A DNA stretch of 64,000 nt from Agrobacterium tumefaciens (GCF_005221325.1 NZ_CP039889.1:1624501-1688500); one strand, 5' to 3'; shown: positions 33,572-43,561, counted from the first letter of the stretch. Notes: generated by a model not told the origin, from the letters alone. Numbers and translations: made by a program.

Positions 33572-34522
33572 GTGGCAATTGCAACCGCGACCATGTCCGA
33601 CAAGCAGGCGGCTCCGTATCGCAGGAAGAAGGTCCGCGTCGTCTCCAGACGGCGGCGCAGGATCGAAAACGCGCTCGTCGCCTATTCCTTCATCGCGCCC
33701 AATTTTCTCGGCTTTGCGATTTTCACGCTCGGACCAATCCTCTTTGCCTTTGCGCTCGCCTTCATGCACTGGGACGGCTCCAATGCAATGCGTTTTGCCG
33801 GTCTCGATAATTTCTGGCGGCTATTCGAGGACAAGGCCTTCATCGCGGCCTTCTGGAATACGGTCATTTACACCGCCGCATCGGTGCCGGCCACGCTTGC
33901 CTGCGCGCTGGGCCTTGCGATCCTGCTCAACCAGAAAATCCGCGGACGCAATTTCTTCCGCACGGCCATGTTCTTTCCCTATGTCGCGTCGCTGGTCGCC
34001 GTGGCCGTTGTCTGGAACATGATTTTCAATCCGGAAATGGGTCCGGTTAACATGCTGCTCTATACGCTCGGCCTTGATCCAGCCGACATGCCGGGATGGG
34101 CGGCGGACCGGCACTGGGCCATGGTCACGGTCATCCTTTTCGGCGTCTGGAAGAGCATGGGTTATTACATGGTCATTTATCTGGCTGGGCTGCAGGGTAT
34201 CAATGCGGAGCTTTATGAAGCGGCGGGACTGGACGGCGCCAATGCCTGGCAGAAATTCATCCACGTCACCCTGCCGCAGCTCGCGCCGACGACCTTCTTC
34301 GTCACGGTGATGCTGACGATCCAGTCCTTCAAGGTTTTCGATCAGGTCTACATGATCACACAGGGCGGCCCAGGCACCTCGACGCTGGTTCTCGTCTACC
34401 ACATTTACAATGAGGCCTTCATTTCCTGGGATCTCGGCTATTCCAGCATGATCGCGCTCGTCCTGTTCTTCCTGGTCCTTGTCGTCACCATCGTTCAGTT
34501 CAAACGGCAGCGGGAGGATTGA
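33572..34522 (+). CDS. Sugar ABC transporter permease (MalF-type)
   Basis: A 316-residue CUT1 permease, the first gene of the eight-gene glycan operon. Basic N-terminus (RRKKVRVVSRRRRR), six hydrophobic segments and the EAA loop YEAAGLDGANAWQKFIHVTL are visible. The start is taken as GTG at 33572 because GGGAGG lies six bases upstream; an ATG seven codons later (33593) lacks such a site. Four bases separate its stop from the next ATG. Confidence 0.92.
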   Translation: MAIATATMSDKQAAPYRRKKVRVVSRRRRRIENALVAYSFIAPNFLGFAIFTLGPILFAFALAFMHWDGSNAMRFAGLDNFWRLFEDKAFIAAFWNTVIYTAASVPATLACALGLAILLNQKIRGRNFFRTAMFFPYVASLVAVAVVWNMIFNPEMGPVNMLLYTLGLDPADMPGWAADRHWAMVTVILFGVWKSMGYYMVIYLAGLQGINAELYEAAGLDGANAWQKFIHVTLPQLAPTTFFVTVMLTIQSFKVFDQVYMITQGGPGTSTLVLVYHIYNEAFISWDLGYSSMIALVLFFLVLVVTIVQFKRQRED

Positions 34523-34525
34523 TCC

Positions 34526-35362
34526 ATGCGCATCATGGGCCGAAAAATCCCCGCCACCACGATCGGCATCTATCTGACCGTCATCGTCGTCACCATCGTC
34601 ATGCTCCTGCCCTTCGCATGGATGCTGTCGGCATCGCTGAAACTCAGCCGCGACGTCTTCGCCTTTCCGATCGAGTGGATTCCCTCCCAGCCGCGCTGGG
34701 AAAACTACGTGGAAATCTGGACGAAAATCCCGCTGGCGCTGTTCATCTACAATACCTCGAAGCTGACGATCATCGTCACTTTGCTGCAATTGCTGACGTC
34801 AAGTTTTGCTGCCTATGCCTTCGCCAAGCTGCATTTTCCCTACAAGAACACGCTGTTCCTCGGTTACATCGCCACCATCGCCATGCCCTGGCAGGTCTAT
34901 ATGGTGCCGCAATTCCTGCTGATGCGTGAATTCGGGCTCAACAACACCCATCTCGCCCTGATTTTCCTGCAGGCCTTTACCGCCTTCGGCGTCTTCCTGA
35001 TGCGGCAATTCTACATGTCGATCCCGAACGAACTGTGCGAGGCAGCCCGCATCGACGGCATGAACGAATACCAGATCTGGGCGAAGATCATGCTGCCGCT
35101 CTCCAAGCCGGCTCTCTCCACCCTGACGATCTTCACCTTTGTCACGACCTGGAACGATTTCATGGGTCCGATGATCTATCTCACCAAGACCGAGCTGAAG
35201 ACCATCCAGATCGGCCTGCGCATGTTCATTTCGCAATATTCGGCGGAATACGGGCTGATCATGGCCGCTTCGGTGGTGGCGCTCATTCCGGTTCTCGTCG
35301 TTTTCCTGGCATTGCAGCGCTTCTTCGTTGAAGGCGTCGCCTCCACCGGCCTCAAGGGTTGA
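34526..35362 (+). CDS. Sugar ABC transporter permease (MalG-type)
   Basis: A 278-residue CUT1 permease pairing with the product of the gene before it. The EAA loop is CEAARIDGMNEYQIWAKIML and the protein ends ASTGLKG. GGGAGG in the end of the previous gene gives the ribosome site, indicating translational coupling. Together with the ATPase at 36553 and the binding protein at 38434 it completes one importer. Confidence 0.92.
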   Translation: MRIMGRKIPATTIGIYLTVIVVTIVMLLPFAWMLSASLKLSRDVFAFPIEWIPSQPRWENYVEIWTKIPLALFIYNTSKLTIIVTLLQLLTSSFAAYAFAKLHFPYKNTLFLGYIATIAMPWQVYMVPQFLLMREFGLNNTHLALIFLQAFTAFGVFLMRQFYMSIPNELCEAARIDGMNEYQIWAKIMLPLSKPALSTLTIFTFVTTWNDFMGPMIYLTKTELKTIQIGLRMFISQYSAEYGLIMAASVVALIPVLVVFLALQRFFVEGVASTGLKG

Positions 35363-35366
35363 TTTC

Positions 35367-36539
35367 ATGCTCGATTTGACCACGTCCGTTCCAGCCCCGA
35401 TCACCCCAGCGGAAGTCGATGCCGCGCTTGTGGCCGCCATCGCGCAGGTCAGGCGCAACCTGCCGGAGTTCACCTATGCGGCGCAGAACCATTCAAGCGT
35501 GAAGAATTTTTATCCGGCCGTCGCCAACGATCAATGGACCGCCGGTTTCTGGCCGGGTCAGATATGGCTTGCCTTCGAACATACCGGCGACAGGACCTTT
35601 CAGCATGCGGCGCAAATTCAGGTGCAGAGCTTCCTGCACCGTATCGAAAACCGCATCGAGACCGATCATCACGATATGGGTTTTCTCTATTCGCCCTCCT
35701 GCATCGCCGCATGGAAACTGGTGGGAGATGAGGACGGCAGACGCGCGGCGCTGATGGCAGCGGACCAGCTGATGGAGCGGTTCCAGCCGGTCGGGCAATT
35801 CATTCAGGCTTGGGGGCGCAGGGATAACCCCAACGAATATCGCTACATCATCGACTGCCTTTTGAACCTGCCGCTGCTTTATTGGGCAAGCCGGGAAACG
35901 GACCGGGAAGATTATCGCACCGTGGCACTTGCGCATGCCCGCACCACGCTCACTCATTCCGTCCGGCCAGACGATTCCACTTATCATACATTCTACATGG
36001 ACCCCGAAACCGGGGCACCGGTGCGCGGCGTGACGAAGCAGGGTTACAGCGACGAGAGCTACTGGGCACGCGGACAGGCCTGGGGCATCGCCGGCATGGC
36101 TATTTCCTATCGTTACGAGCGCCTACCAGCGTATCGGGACACTTTCGAGCGGCTTCTTTCCTTCTACCTTAAACGCCTACCCGATGATCTCGTGCCCTAT
36201 TGGGATCTTATCTTCTCGGACAGCGATGGAGAGCCGCGCGACAGTTCGGCAGCTGCCATCGTCGCCTGCGGTCTTCTGGAAATGGCGGAGCTGGAGACGC
36301 CGGAAAAGGCGGAAGAGTACCGCGAACTGGCAAAACGCATGGTGAAGAGCCTCGCCGATATCTACGCCGTCCGGGATCCGGAAATCTCCAACGGGCAACT
36401 TCTGCACGGCACCTATTCCAAGAGGACGCCGCACAATACCTGCCGGGGCGAAGGCGTCGATGAGTGCGTCTCCTGGGGCGATTATTATTATCTGGAAGCG
36501 CTGATCCGCCTTTCGCGCAACTGGTCTTCCTATTGGTGA
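35367..36539 (+). CDS. Unsaturated glucuronyl hydrolase, GH88-type
   Basis: A 390-residue alpha/alpha-barrel hydrolase that removes the 4,5-unsaturated uronic acid left at the non-reducing end after a polysaccharide lyase cut. Family features are NDQWTAGFWPGQIWLAFE, Asp103 in HHDMGF and Asp163 in IIDCLLNLPLL, matching the two catalytic aspartates known from GH88 enzymes, and a SYWARGQAWGIAG segment. Length is normal and there is no signal peptide, so it works in the cytosol, downstream of the heparinase-like lyase. It lies between the permease and ATPase genes. Confidence 0.9.
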   Translation: MLDLTTSVPAPITPAEVDAALVAAIAQVRRNLPEFTYAAQNHSSVKNFYPAVANDQWTAGFWPGQIWLAFEHTGDRTFQHAAQIQVQSFLHRIENRIETDHHDMGFLYSPSCIAAWKLVGDEDGRRAALMAADQLMERFQPVGQFIQAWGRRDNPNEYRYIIDCLLNLPLLYWASRETDREDYRTVALAHARTTLTHSVRPDDSTYHTFYMDPETGAPVRGVTKQGYSDESYWARGQAWGIAGMAISYRYERLPAYRDTFERLLSFYLKRLPDDLVPYWDLIFSDSDGEPRDSSAAAIVACGLLEMAELETPEKAEEYRELAKRMVKSLADIYAVRDPEISNGQLLHGTYSKRTPHNTCRGEGVDECVSWGDYYYLEALIRLSRNWSSYW

Positions 36540-36552
36540 GCGCGAGGAACAG

Positions 36553-37662
36553 ATGGCAAGCATTTCCCTGAAAAAACTCAACAAGACCTTCGGCGCGCTC
36601 AAGGTCGTTCACGATATCGATCTGGATATTGCCGACAAGGAATTCATCATTCTGGTCGGCCCTTCCGGATGCGGAAAATCCACGACGCTCAGGATGATCG
36701 CCGGGCTGGAGGAAATCTCCGGCGGCGAGTTGCGCATTGGCGAGGACGTGATGAACGATGTCCCCTCGAAAGACCGCGACATCGCCATGGTGTTCCAGAA
36801 CTATGCGCTTTATCCGCACATGACCGTCTACAAGAACATGGCCTTTGGTCTGGAACTCAGAAAGGCGCCGCGCGATCTCATCGACACCAAGGTCAAGGAT
36901 GCGGCGAAAATCCTCGACATCACTCATCTCTTAAACCGCAAGCCGAAAGCGCTCTCCGGCGGCCAGCGCCAGCGCGTCGCGCTCGGCCGGGCCATGGTGC
37001 GCAATCCGGAAGTCTTCCTTCTCGATGAGCCGCTTTCCAATCTGGATGCCAAGCTGCGCGGTACGATGCGATCGGAAATCTCCAAGCTGCACAAGCGGCT
37101 GGACGCCACCTTCATTTACGTGACCCACGATCAGGTGGAGGCCATGACCATGGCGGACCGGATCGTGGTGATGAAGGACGGCCATATCCAGCAGGTGGAT
37201 ACGCCGCAAAATCTCTATGACCGGCCCATCAACATGTTCGTGGCGGGTTTCATCGGCGCGCCCCAGATGAACATGCTGCCCGTGACGCTGCGCCGCGACG
37301 GCGACCGCGTCATCGCCCTGTTCGACGGCAATCCGTTGCCCCTGCCGGCGGACATCGATACCGCACGCCTGCTTCCCTATGAGGCAAAGGACATCGTTCT
37401 CGGCATCCGTCCGGAAAATTTCCACGAATTCGCCCCGGCGGATATCGATGCCGCCAATGTCGCACCCTTCCGGGCGACGGTGGAACTGGCGGAGCCGATG
37501 GGGTCGGAAGTGCATCTCAACCTCGTCTCCGGCGGCCGAAATCTCGTCGCACGCGTCTCGCCGCGTTTCAGGGCGAAGATCGGCGATCCCGTCGAGCTGG
37601 TGGCCGATCTGACGAACGCGCAGCTTTTCGATCCCGCCACCGAGCGATCGATCCTTTACTGA
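36553..37662 (+). CDS. Sugar ABC transporter ATPase (UgpC/MsmX type)
   Basis: A 369-residue ATPase of carbohydrate importers. Walker A GPSGCGKST is at about residues 36-44, the signature LSGGQRQRVALGRA at about 135, Walker B VFLLDEPLSNLD at about 155, followed by YVTHD. The C-terminal 130 residues form the TOBE regulatory domain (GIRPENFHE). It is the only sugar-type ATPase in the locus, so it probably energises both this importer and the one at 26475-29723, as MsmX-like ATPases do elsewhere. Confidence 0.93.
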   Translation: MASISLKKLNKTFGALKVVHDIDLDIADKEFIILVGPSGCGKSTTLRMIAGLEEISGGELRIGEDVMNDVPSKDRDIAMVFQNYALYPHMTVYKNMAFGLELRKAPRDLIDTKVKDAAKILDITHLLNRKPKALSGGQRQRVALGRAMVRNPEVFLLDEPLSNLDAKLRGTMRSEISKLHKRLDATFIYVTHDQVEAMTMADRIVVMKDGHIQQVDTPQNLYDRPINMFVAGFIGAPQMNMLPVTLRRDGDRVIALFDGNPLPLPADIDTARLLPYEAKDIVLGIRPENFHEFAPADIDAANVAPFRATVELAEPMGSEVHLNLVSGGRNLVARVSPRFRAKIGDPVELVADLTNAQLFDPATERSILY

Positions 37663-37680
37663 GACGGCGGGGAGAGCGCG

Positions 37681-38385
37681 ATGCAATGGCTGGAAGGGTT
37701 ATGGACGAAAGAAGGAGCGGGGATCGACAAGAACGCCCCGTCGCCTATCGGCCTCGCCCTGTTCCTCGATATCATCAAGCGCGAATGGTGGGAGATGGTG
37801 AAGCTCAATCTCCTCTTCATCATCGCCAGCCTGCCGGTGGTGACGATGCCGGCGGCGATGCTGGCCGTGGCCCGCGTCTGCGTTTCCCTCGCAAATGACG
37901 AAAATACCTATCTGCTGCGCGATTTTCTCGAGGCGATGCGGAAATTCGCCCTGCGCGGCACCGCACTTACAGCTGTCAGCGGGCTTCTGGTCAGCGCCGG
38001 TGCCTATGCGACCGTCAGCTATGCCGGGGCCGTTCGGCATCAACTCATCTATAGCCTGCCTTTTGCGATCAGTCTGGCGGTGACGCTGTTCCTCATCCTA
38101 GTCTGCGCCTATGCCACCGTTCTCATGGTGCGAGAGGACCTGCCGCTTCGGGAGACGCTGCGGCAAGCGGCATTTTTTGCACTCACCAGGCCGCTGCCGA
38201 TGCTTGCGGTGCTCGGTTTCGTCACGGCACTCTGGATCGCGCATATCCTGTTTTATCCGGTGTCCGTGTTCATGCCGGCAACCGTCAATTTTTCGCTCGG
38301 CATGTTCGCCCTGTGCTTTGCGGCAAGAAACGCCGTCGCGAAAAAGCGCCTGCGGGTGTCCGAACCGGCGGGGAGCAGCACTTAA
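37681..38385 (+). CDS. DUF624 (YesL-like) membrane protein
   Basis: A 234-residue inner-membrane protein with about five hydrophobic segments, starting after FLDIIKREWWEMVKLNLLFI. This matches DUF624/YesL proteins, which in Gram-positive bacteria accompany oligosaccharide importers and rhamnogalacturonan or similar degradation genes. Its function is unknown; a role in transporter assembly or membrane sensing is a guess. It sits between the ATPase and binding-protein genes on the same transcript. Confidence 0.8.
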   Translation: MQWLEGLWTKEGAGIDKNAPSPIGLALFLDIIKREWWEMVKLNLLFIIASLPVVTMPAAMLAVARVCVSLANDENTYLLRDFLEAMRKFALRGTALTAVSGLLVSAGAYATVSYAGAVRHQLIYSLPFAISLAVTLFLILVCAYATVLMVREDLPLRETLRQAAFFALTRPLPMLAVLGFVTALWIAHILFYPVSVFMPATVNFSLGMFALCFAARNAVAKKRLRVSEPAGSST

Positions 38386-38433
38386 AGCATACCTAAGATC
38401 AAACGACATCAGTCAGGGAAGGAGAAACGGGCT

Positions 38434-39714
38434 ATGGAGTTTAAAACAACCAGACGTGCATTTGCTCTCGCAACCGCCGGTCTCGGCATTGCCATGGGCA
38501 TGGGAGGAACGGCATTCGCTGCGGGCGATGCACCAGTAACGCTCAAATGGGCGCTGTGGGATCTGGATAAGGGCGCTTATTTCAAGCCCTTGATGGAGGC
38601 CTACAAGCAGAAACATCCGAATGTGACGTTCGAGGTGGTGGACCTCGGCTCGCAGGACTATACGCAGATGATATCCACGCAGCTCACCGGCGGCTCCAAG
38701 GATATCGACGTCGTCACCATCAAGGATGTGCCCGGTTACGCCAATCTGGTGCGCGCCGGCAACATCACGGATCTCAACAGCTTCATCAAGGATCAGAAAA
38801 TCGAGACGGCTCCCTATGGCGGCCTGATCGAGGAGCTGACCATCGACGGCAAGATTTACGCCCTGCCGTTCCGCTCGGATTTCTGGGTGGTCTATTACAA
38901 CAAGGATGTTTTCGACAAGGCAGGCGTGCCTTACCCCACCAATGACATGAGCTGGGCGCAGTTTGATGAAATCGCGGGCAAGCTGAAGGGTGGCATGGGC
39001 GCCAACCGCATCTATGGCGCGCTGTTGCATACATGGCGTTCGACGGTGCAGCTGCCCGGCATTCAGGATGGCAAGCACACGCTGGTGGATGGCAATTATG
39101 AATTCCTGAAACCCTGGTATGAACGGGCGCTCGCCCTGCAGAAGAGCGGCGCGATTCCGTCCTATGCTTCGCTGAAGACATCCAACACCCATTATTCCGC
39201 TCTGTTCTTCAACGGAACGATCGGCATGCTGCCCATGGGCACATGGTTCGTCGGAACGCAGATCGCCAAGGTGAAATCCGGCGAGTCGAAAAGCGTCAAC
39301 TGGGGCATCGTGAAGTTCCCGCACCCGGACGGTGTGGCGGCAGGCGCGACCGCCGCTCAGATCGCCGGATTGTCGGTCAATGCCAATTCCGGTCATAAGG
39401 AAGCGGCGCTGGATTTCATCAAGTTCGTCACCGGCCCTGAGGGTGCGGCCATCGTTGCCTCCACCGGCACCTTCCCCGCACTCAGAACCGATGACGTGGC
39501 CGAGAAGATCGCAGCGCTGCCGGGCTTCCCGCAGGATCAGGCCAGCAAGGACGCGTTGCAGGCCGGCAAGGCCTATCTGGAAATGGCGGTGAATCCCAAT
39601 GCGGCCAAGATCGAAGTCGTCCTGAACCGCGTGCATGACGCGCTGATGACCGACAATATCTCCATCGATGACGGCATCAAGGACATGAATGATGGCGTCA
39701 AGGCCATCAAATAA
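38434..39714 (+). CDS. Sugar-binding periplasmic protein (CUT1)
   Basis: A 426-residue SBP_bac_1 protein. The N-terminus (KTTRRAFALATAGLGIAMGM) is a twin-arginine-like signal with cleavage after TAFAAG. The mature protein shows LKWALWDLDKGAYFKPLMEA and ALPFRSDFWVVYYNKDVFDK, typical of this family. AAGGAG lies upstream of the ATG. It is followed by a GC-rich hairpin at 39722-39752, a common arrangement that keeps the binding-protein mRNA at higher level than the downstream genes. Confidence 0.92.
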   Translation: MEFKTTRRAFALATAGLGIAMGMGGTAFAAGDAPVTLKWALWDLDKGAYFKPLMEAYKQKHPNVTFEVVDLGSQDYTQMISTQLTGGSKDIDVVTIKDVPGYANLVRAGNITDLNSFIKDQKIETAPYGGLIEELTIDGKIYALPFRSDFWVVYYNKDVFDKAGVPYPTNDMSWAQFDEIAGKLKGGMGANRIYGALLHTWRSTVQLPGIQDGKHTLVDGNYEFLKPWYERALALQKSGAIPSYASLKTSNTHYSALFFNGTIGMLPMGTWFVGTQIAKVKSGESKSVNWGIVKFPHPDGVAAGATAAQIAGLSVNANSGHKEAALDFIKFVTGPEGAAIVASTGTFPALRTDDVAEKIAALPGFPQDQASKDALQAGKAYLEMAVNPNAAKIEVVLNRVHDALMTDNISIDDGIKDMNDGVKAIK

Positions 39715-39721
39715 TTGCCAC

Positions 39722-39752
39722 GGGGCCGCAGGTGAGAGCCCGCGGCCTTCCC
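39722..39752 (+). promoter_or_regulatory. Intercistronic hairpin after binding-protein gene
   Basis: GGGGCCGC pairs with GCGGCC-TT-CCCC across a 12-base loop directly after the binding-protein stop, without a T-tract. Likely an mRNA-stabilising or attenuating structure rather than a full terminator, because the operon continues. Confidence 0.5.
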
Positions 39753-39760
39753 CATTGATC

Positions 39761-41647
39761 ATGTTCCGGACATTCGTAACCGTGCCTCACGAGACCGCAG
39801 CAGCCAATCCGCTCTTTCACAATCCGCTTCTCAGCAGGGACGATCTCGCAAAGGCGGTGATTGATCTTTTCAACCCGTTGCTAGGCTGTTTTTCACCGGG
39901 TGGGGCGCGTGTCCGGCTTGGCGCAACGGGAGCGATTTTCGATTTTCCTGCGGCGGAACTTGAGGGCTTTGCCCGGCCACTATGGGGCATCGTCCCCCTT
40001 GCTGCCGGCGGTTATGATTTTCCGCACTGGGACCTCTACCGGCGCGGGCTGGCCAACGGCGCCAACCCGGCTCACCCCGAATATTGGGGTGACACGGCAG
40101 ACCGGCACCAGAGGCTGGTTGAGTTGGCGGCCATAGGATTTGCGCTTGCCATGGTTCCCGAACACATCTGGGAGCCGCTTGCCGAAACGGACAAAAAGAC
40201 TGTCGCCGCCTATCTTCTGGCCGCGCGCGAGCGGGAATTCGTCGATAATAACTGGAAATTTTTCCGTGTCCTGATCGATCTCGGGTTGGAGCGAGTGGGT
40301 GTTGAATTCGACCGCAGCAAGACCCAAACCTATCTCGACGAGCTTGAGGCTTTCGATATCGGCAACGGCTGGTATCGCGACGGGCCGGTGCGGCGCGTTG
40401 ACCATTATATTCCCTTCGCCATGCATTTTTACGGCCTGATCTACACGGTGCTGGCGAAAGACGACGAGGCCCGAAAAACACGACTTATCGAACGCTCGCG
40501 CATTTTCGCCCGCGACATGCGGCACTGGTTCGGACCGGACGGCGCTTCGCTTGCCTTCGGACGCAGCCAGACCTATCGTTTTGCGGCCGGCGGTTTCTGG
40601 GGTGCTCTCGCCTTTGCCGATCTCAATGCGCTGCCATGGCCGGAGACCAAGGGTTATTATATGCGCCATATCCGCTGGTGGTCGAAGCGGCCCATCGCCG
40701 ATCGCGATGGCGTTCTCTCCGTCGGATATGGCTATCCGAACCTGCTGATGAGCGAGAGTTACAATTCTCCCTGCTCACCCTATTGGGCGCTCAAATTTTT
40801 CCTGCCGCTGGCGCTGCCGGCCGACCATCTCTTCTGGATGGCGCCGGAGGCGGAGCCGCAGGAATTCTTCGAACCGATACCATTGCCGGAACCCGGCATG
40901 GTGGCCTTTCACACGCCGGGCAATGTCGTCGTCTTATCCTCCGGACAACAACATGACAGGATGCGCGGCGCGCAGGAGAAATATTCGAAATTCGTCTATT
41001 CCACCCGCTATGCCTTCAATGTCGAGGCGGATGACCGGCATTTTGCCGCGGCAAGTTTCGACGGCATGCTCGGTCTTTCCGATGATGGCGTGCACTTCCG
41101 CACGCGTGAGACGATGGAGGAGGCGTTGATCGCAAAGGACTGCCTTTATTCACGCTGGCGGCCCTGGGCGGATGTCGAGATCGAGACATGGCTCGTTCCG
41201 CATAACCCCTGGCATATAAGACTGCACCGCATCCGCACGCCGCGCGCGCTGCAAACATCCGAAGGTGGCTTTGCCATAGAACGCGCCGATTTCAACCGCG
41301 ACAGAACTGAAGCAGGAGAATGCCGGGCTGTCTGCTACGGATGGAGCGACACGAGCGTCATTGTCGATCTCCCGGCTGGTATTCGTCGCGAAGGTCTCTG
41401 CCTTCAAGCCATCGCCAACACCAATCTTATCCACGCCAGAACCCTCGTTCCGCAATTGCGCGGCGCCATTCCGCCCGGCGAAACCCTCCTGGTGACGGCA
41501 TCCATGGCGCTCCCTGTCGGCAAAGGGGCAGACGCCGCATTGGCTGCCCCTCCCGATATGCCCGATCTCGCAGCGCTGGAAGATATGTTCAGGCGAGAGG
41601 GACGGCGTGTTCCAGCCTATGCCCTCGAAGAAAACCGCGCGGGCTGA
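39761..41647 (+). CDS. DUF2264-family protein
   Basis: A 628-residue protein of the DUF2264 family, found with polysaccharide-degradation genes and probably an alpha-toroid plus beta-sandwich enzyme. Recognisable stretches are [31 protein letters not shown], the aromatic [20 protein letters not shown] and [20 protein letters not shown]. There is no signal peptide. Catalytic activity is unknown; the layout resembles heparinase-type lyases, so cleavage of a uronate-containing oligosaccharide is possible. The start at 39761 is chosen by homology-like sequence; the ribosome site is weak, and a GTG at 39781 is an alternative. Confidence 0.75.
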   Translation: MFRTFVTVPHETAAANPLFHNPLLSRDDLAKAVIDLFNPLLGCFSPGGARVRLGATGAIFDFPAAELEGFARPLWGIVPLAAGGYDFPHWDLYRRGLANGANPAHPEYWGDTADRHQRLVELAAIGFALAMVPEHIWEPLAETDKKTVAAYLLAAREREFVDNNWKFFRVLIDLGLERVGVEFDRSKTQTYLDELEAFDIGNGWYRDGPVRRVDHYIPFAMHFYGLIYTVLAKDDEARKTRLIERSRIFARDMRHWFGPDGASLAFGRSQTYRFAAGGFWGALAFADLNALPWPETKGYYMRHIRWWSKRPIADRDGVLSVGYGYPNLLMSESYNSPCSPYWALKFFLPLALPADHLFWMAPEAEPQEFFEPIPLPEPGMVAFHTPGNVVVLSSGQQHDRMRGAQEKYSKFVYSTRYAFNVEADDRHFAAASFDGMLGLSDDGVHFRTRETMEEALIAKDCLYSRWRPWADVEIETWLVPHNPWHIRLHRIRTPRALQTSEGGFAIERADFNRDRTEAGECRAVCYGWSDTSVIVDLPAGIRREGLCLQAIANTNLIHARTLVPQLRGAIPPGETLLVTASMALPVGKGADAALAAPPDMPDLAALEDMFRREGRRVPAYALEENRAG

Positions 41648-41649
41648 CC

Positions 41650-43326
41650 ATGATGGCGGACGAAGAACCGATTGTTTCTCAAAGGCCGGATCGGCTGAAC
41701 ATCCTGACCTGGGAGCGGAAACAGGAGGATATCGACAGTCCCGACCATCAGGCACGGCTGCATGACCTTGAGCGTTCTGCCAATGCCAGTTTCGGCCAAG
41801 ACGTTTACATTGCCGCCAAAGCCGAGGTGCATACGGACCGGTTGCAAATGGGGGCGCGGTCCTGGATTGCCGGTTACGCGATTGTGCGTGGTGATATCGA
41901 ACTCGGGGACAACGTCTCGATCAATCCCTATGCCTGCCTTTCCGGCAAGGTGACGATCGGCAACGGGGTGCGTATCGCTTCTCATGTCAGCATCGTCGGC
42001 TTCAATCACGGTTTTGATGACATCGACACCCCCATCTATCGCCAGCCGCTGACGTCGCTTGGCATAGAGATCGGCGACGATGTCTGGATCGGCGCCAATG
42101 CCGTGGTGCTGGATGGTGTGAAGATTGGACGCGGAGCGATTATCGCGGCAGGCGCAACCGTATCGAAGGATATTCCAGCCATGGCCATTGCCGGCGGCGT
42201 TCCCGCCCGGGTTCTGCGATATCGCGGAGAAAAGGCGGCTACTTCAAACTTCCCGAAAACCGAACGCCTGCTGCGGAGGTTAGGTGAGGAAATTGCCGAC
42301 GACTGGCTGACAGCCATTCGTTCCTATGAGAAAGAGAGCGCCTATCATTCAGCCGATGCATCCGGGCAAGTCGTTGAAAGTGCCAGGCATCTGTGCGACG
42401 CGATCGAGATAGCTGCGGCTTTCGGACAGGAAAGAACCGCCTTCGACGCCGAAAAAACCGTGGCAAGCCTGCTGGCCATGCAGGATGCGCAAACGGGGCT
42501 GTTTTTTGCCGCCGACCAACACCACTCGACACCGCCAGAACAGGATCCCTCCATCCTCTACAATATTCTGGCCATCGGGTATGCGCTGGAATGCTTTGGC
42601 ACCGCTCCGAAACAGCCGATTGTCTTTGTCGAGCACATGCGCGCGGGGGAACTGACCCGCCTGCTGGAAGACCTGCCATGGCAAAGCCGGGCGTGGCATT
42701 GCGGCGCCACCATCGACGCCCTCGCGACAGCCCTTTATTTCAACAGGCGCTATTTCACATCGGGCGACAATCTTGCCCTGCTCTTCGGGTGGCTTGCGAT
42801 GAACGCGGACAGGATAACCGGGCTTTGGGGTCAACCGACCGCCGCGCAAGGCCTGCTGCAACCGGTCAACGGCTTTTACCGTCTCACGCGCGGCACTTAC
42901 GCCCAGTTCGGTCTGCCTGTTCCACACCCGGAGGCGGCAATCGACTCCGTCATCGCCAATTACCGCGACTATGGCGGCTTTCGTGGCATGGAATTTAACG
43001 CCTGCAACCTGCTGGATACGATCCATCCCCTGCTTCTGTGCCTGAAACAGGCGGATCACAGGCGAGAGGAGGCGAAAGAGATCGCTCGCGAAATTTTGAG
43101 CCGAAACGAGGGGCGATGGCAAAAGGGGAAGGGATTTGCCTTCGCCGAGGGGCATCCGGCCGGACTGCAGGGCACGGAAATGTGGATGACTGTCCTCTGG
43201 CTTGCCGCGAAACTTCTCGGGGCGGAGCAGTTCCTGCCGTTCCAACCCCGCGGTATTCATCGCTTTGAACCTGCGGAAATTATCGGCGGCACGATTGCCC
43301 GGCCCAAATCCTCTGCAGGTCAGTGA
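41650..43326 (+). CDS. Hexapeptide acetyltransferase fused to an alpha-helical (toroid-like) domain
   Basis: A 558-residue two-domain protein. Residues about 45-195 are a left-handed beta-helix acetyltransferase: hexapeptide repeats ([35 protein letters not shown]), the catalytic-type histidine in VGFNHGF and the CoA-side [15 protein letters not shown] and [12 protein letters not shown]. Residues about 200-550 are helical with repeated Trp/Leu-rich segments ([36 protein letters not shown]) and look like an alpha-alpha toroid without a recognised catalytic site. Single-domain maltose-type acetyltransferases are about 185 residues, so the fusion is unusual. Last gene of the glycan operon; it may acetylate or recognise an oligosaccharide. 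Confidence 0.8.
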   Translation: MMADEEPIVSQRPDRLNILTWERKQEDIDSPDHQARLHDLERSANASFGQDVYIAAKAEVHTDRLQMGARSWIAGYAIVRGDIELGDNVSINPYACLSGKVTIGNGVRIASHVSIVGFNHGFDDIDTPIYRQPLTSLGIEIGDDVWIGANAVVLDGVKIGRGAIIAAGATVSKDIPAMAIAGGVPARVLRYRGEKAATSNFPKTERLLRRLGEEIADDWLTAIRSYEKESAYHSADASGQVVESARHLCDAIEIAAAFGQERTAFDAEKTVASLLAMQDAQTGLFFAADQHHSTPPEQDPSILYNILAIGYALECFGTAPKQPIVFVEHMRAGELTRLLEDLPWQSRAWHCGATIDALATALYFNRRYFTSGDNLALLFGWLAMNADRITGLWGQPTAAQGLLQPVNGFYRLTRGTYAQFGLPVPHPEAAIDSVIANYRDYGGFRGMEFNACNLLDTIHPLLLCLKQADHRREEAKEIAREILSRNEGRWQKGKGFAFAEGHPAGLQGTEMWMTVLWLAAKLLGAEQFLPFQPRGIHRFEPAEIIGGTIARPKSSAGQ

Positions 43327-43331
43327 TGACG

Positions 43332-43505
43332 TCAGCTCTCGCTGCTCAAATCCATGTAGGCCGGCTCAAATACGTGGCCAGCGGGGTCGGCGAAGACCCG
43401 GAGATACATAAAGCCCAGATCCTGCGGCTCTCGCACATCCGTTTGACCGCCCGCTTTTGCCGCGGCGACAACCATGGCATCGACCTCTTCGGGGCTCGCG
43501 CGCGA
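43332..43505 (-). pseudogene. C-terminal remnant of a VOC/glyoxalase-fold protein
   Basis: Minus-strand frame of 57 codons reading SRASPEEVDAMVVAAAKAGG and later FADPAGHVFEPAYMDL before a stop. This is the end of a small vicinal-oxygen-chelate family protein, with the glutamate metal ligand in HVFEP. An in-frame TGA lies at the left border of the similarity and the N-terminal half is absent, so the gene is broken. It sits tail-to-tail with the glycan operon. Confidence 0.65.
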
Positions 43506-43561
43506 TCAGCAGGTCGCGGGACCTTCTACGTTTCGGCGGGTATCCTTGGCGCAGGGACCAG

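Noticed and set aside
38413..39762. 449-codon minus-strand frame opposite the sugar-binding protein
   Set aside because: No recognisable domain; the plus-strand gene has signal peptide, family motifs and ribosome site.
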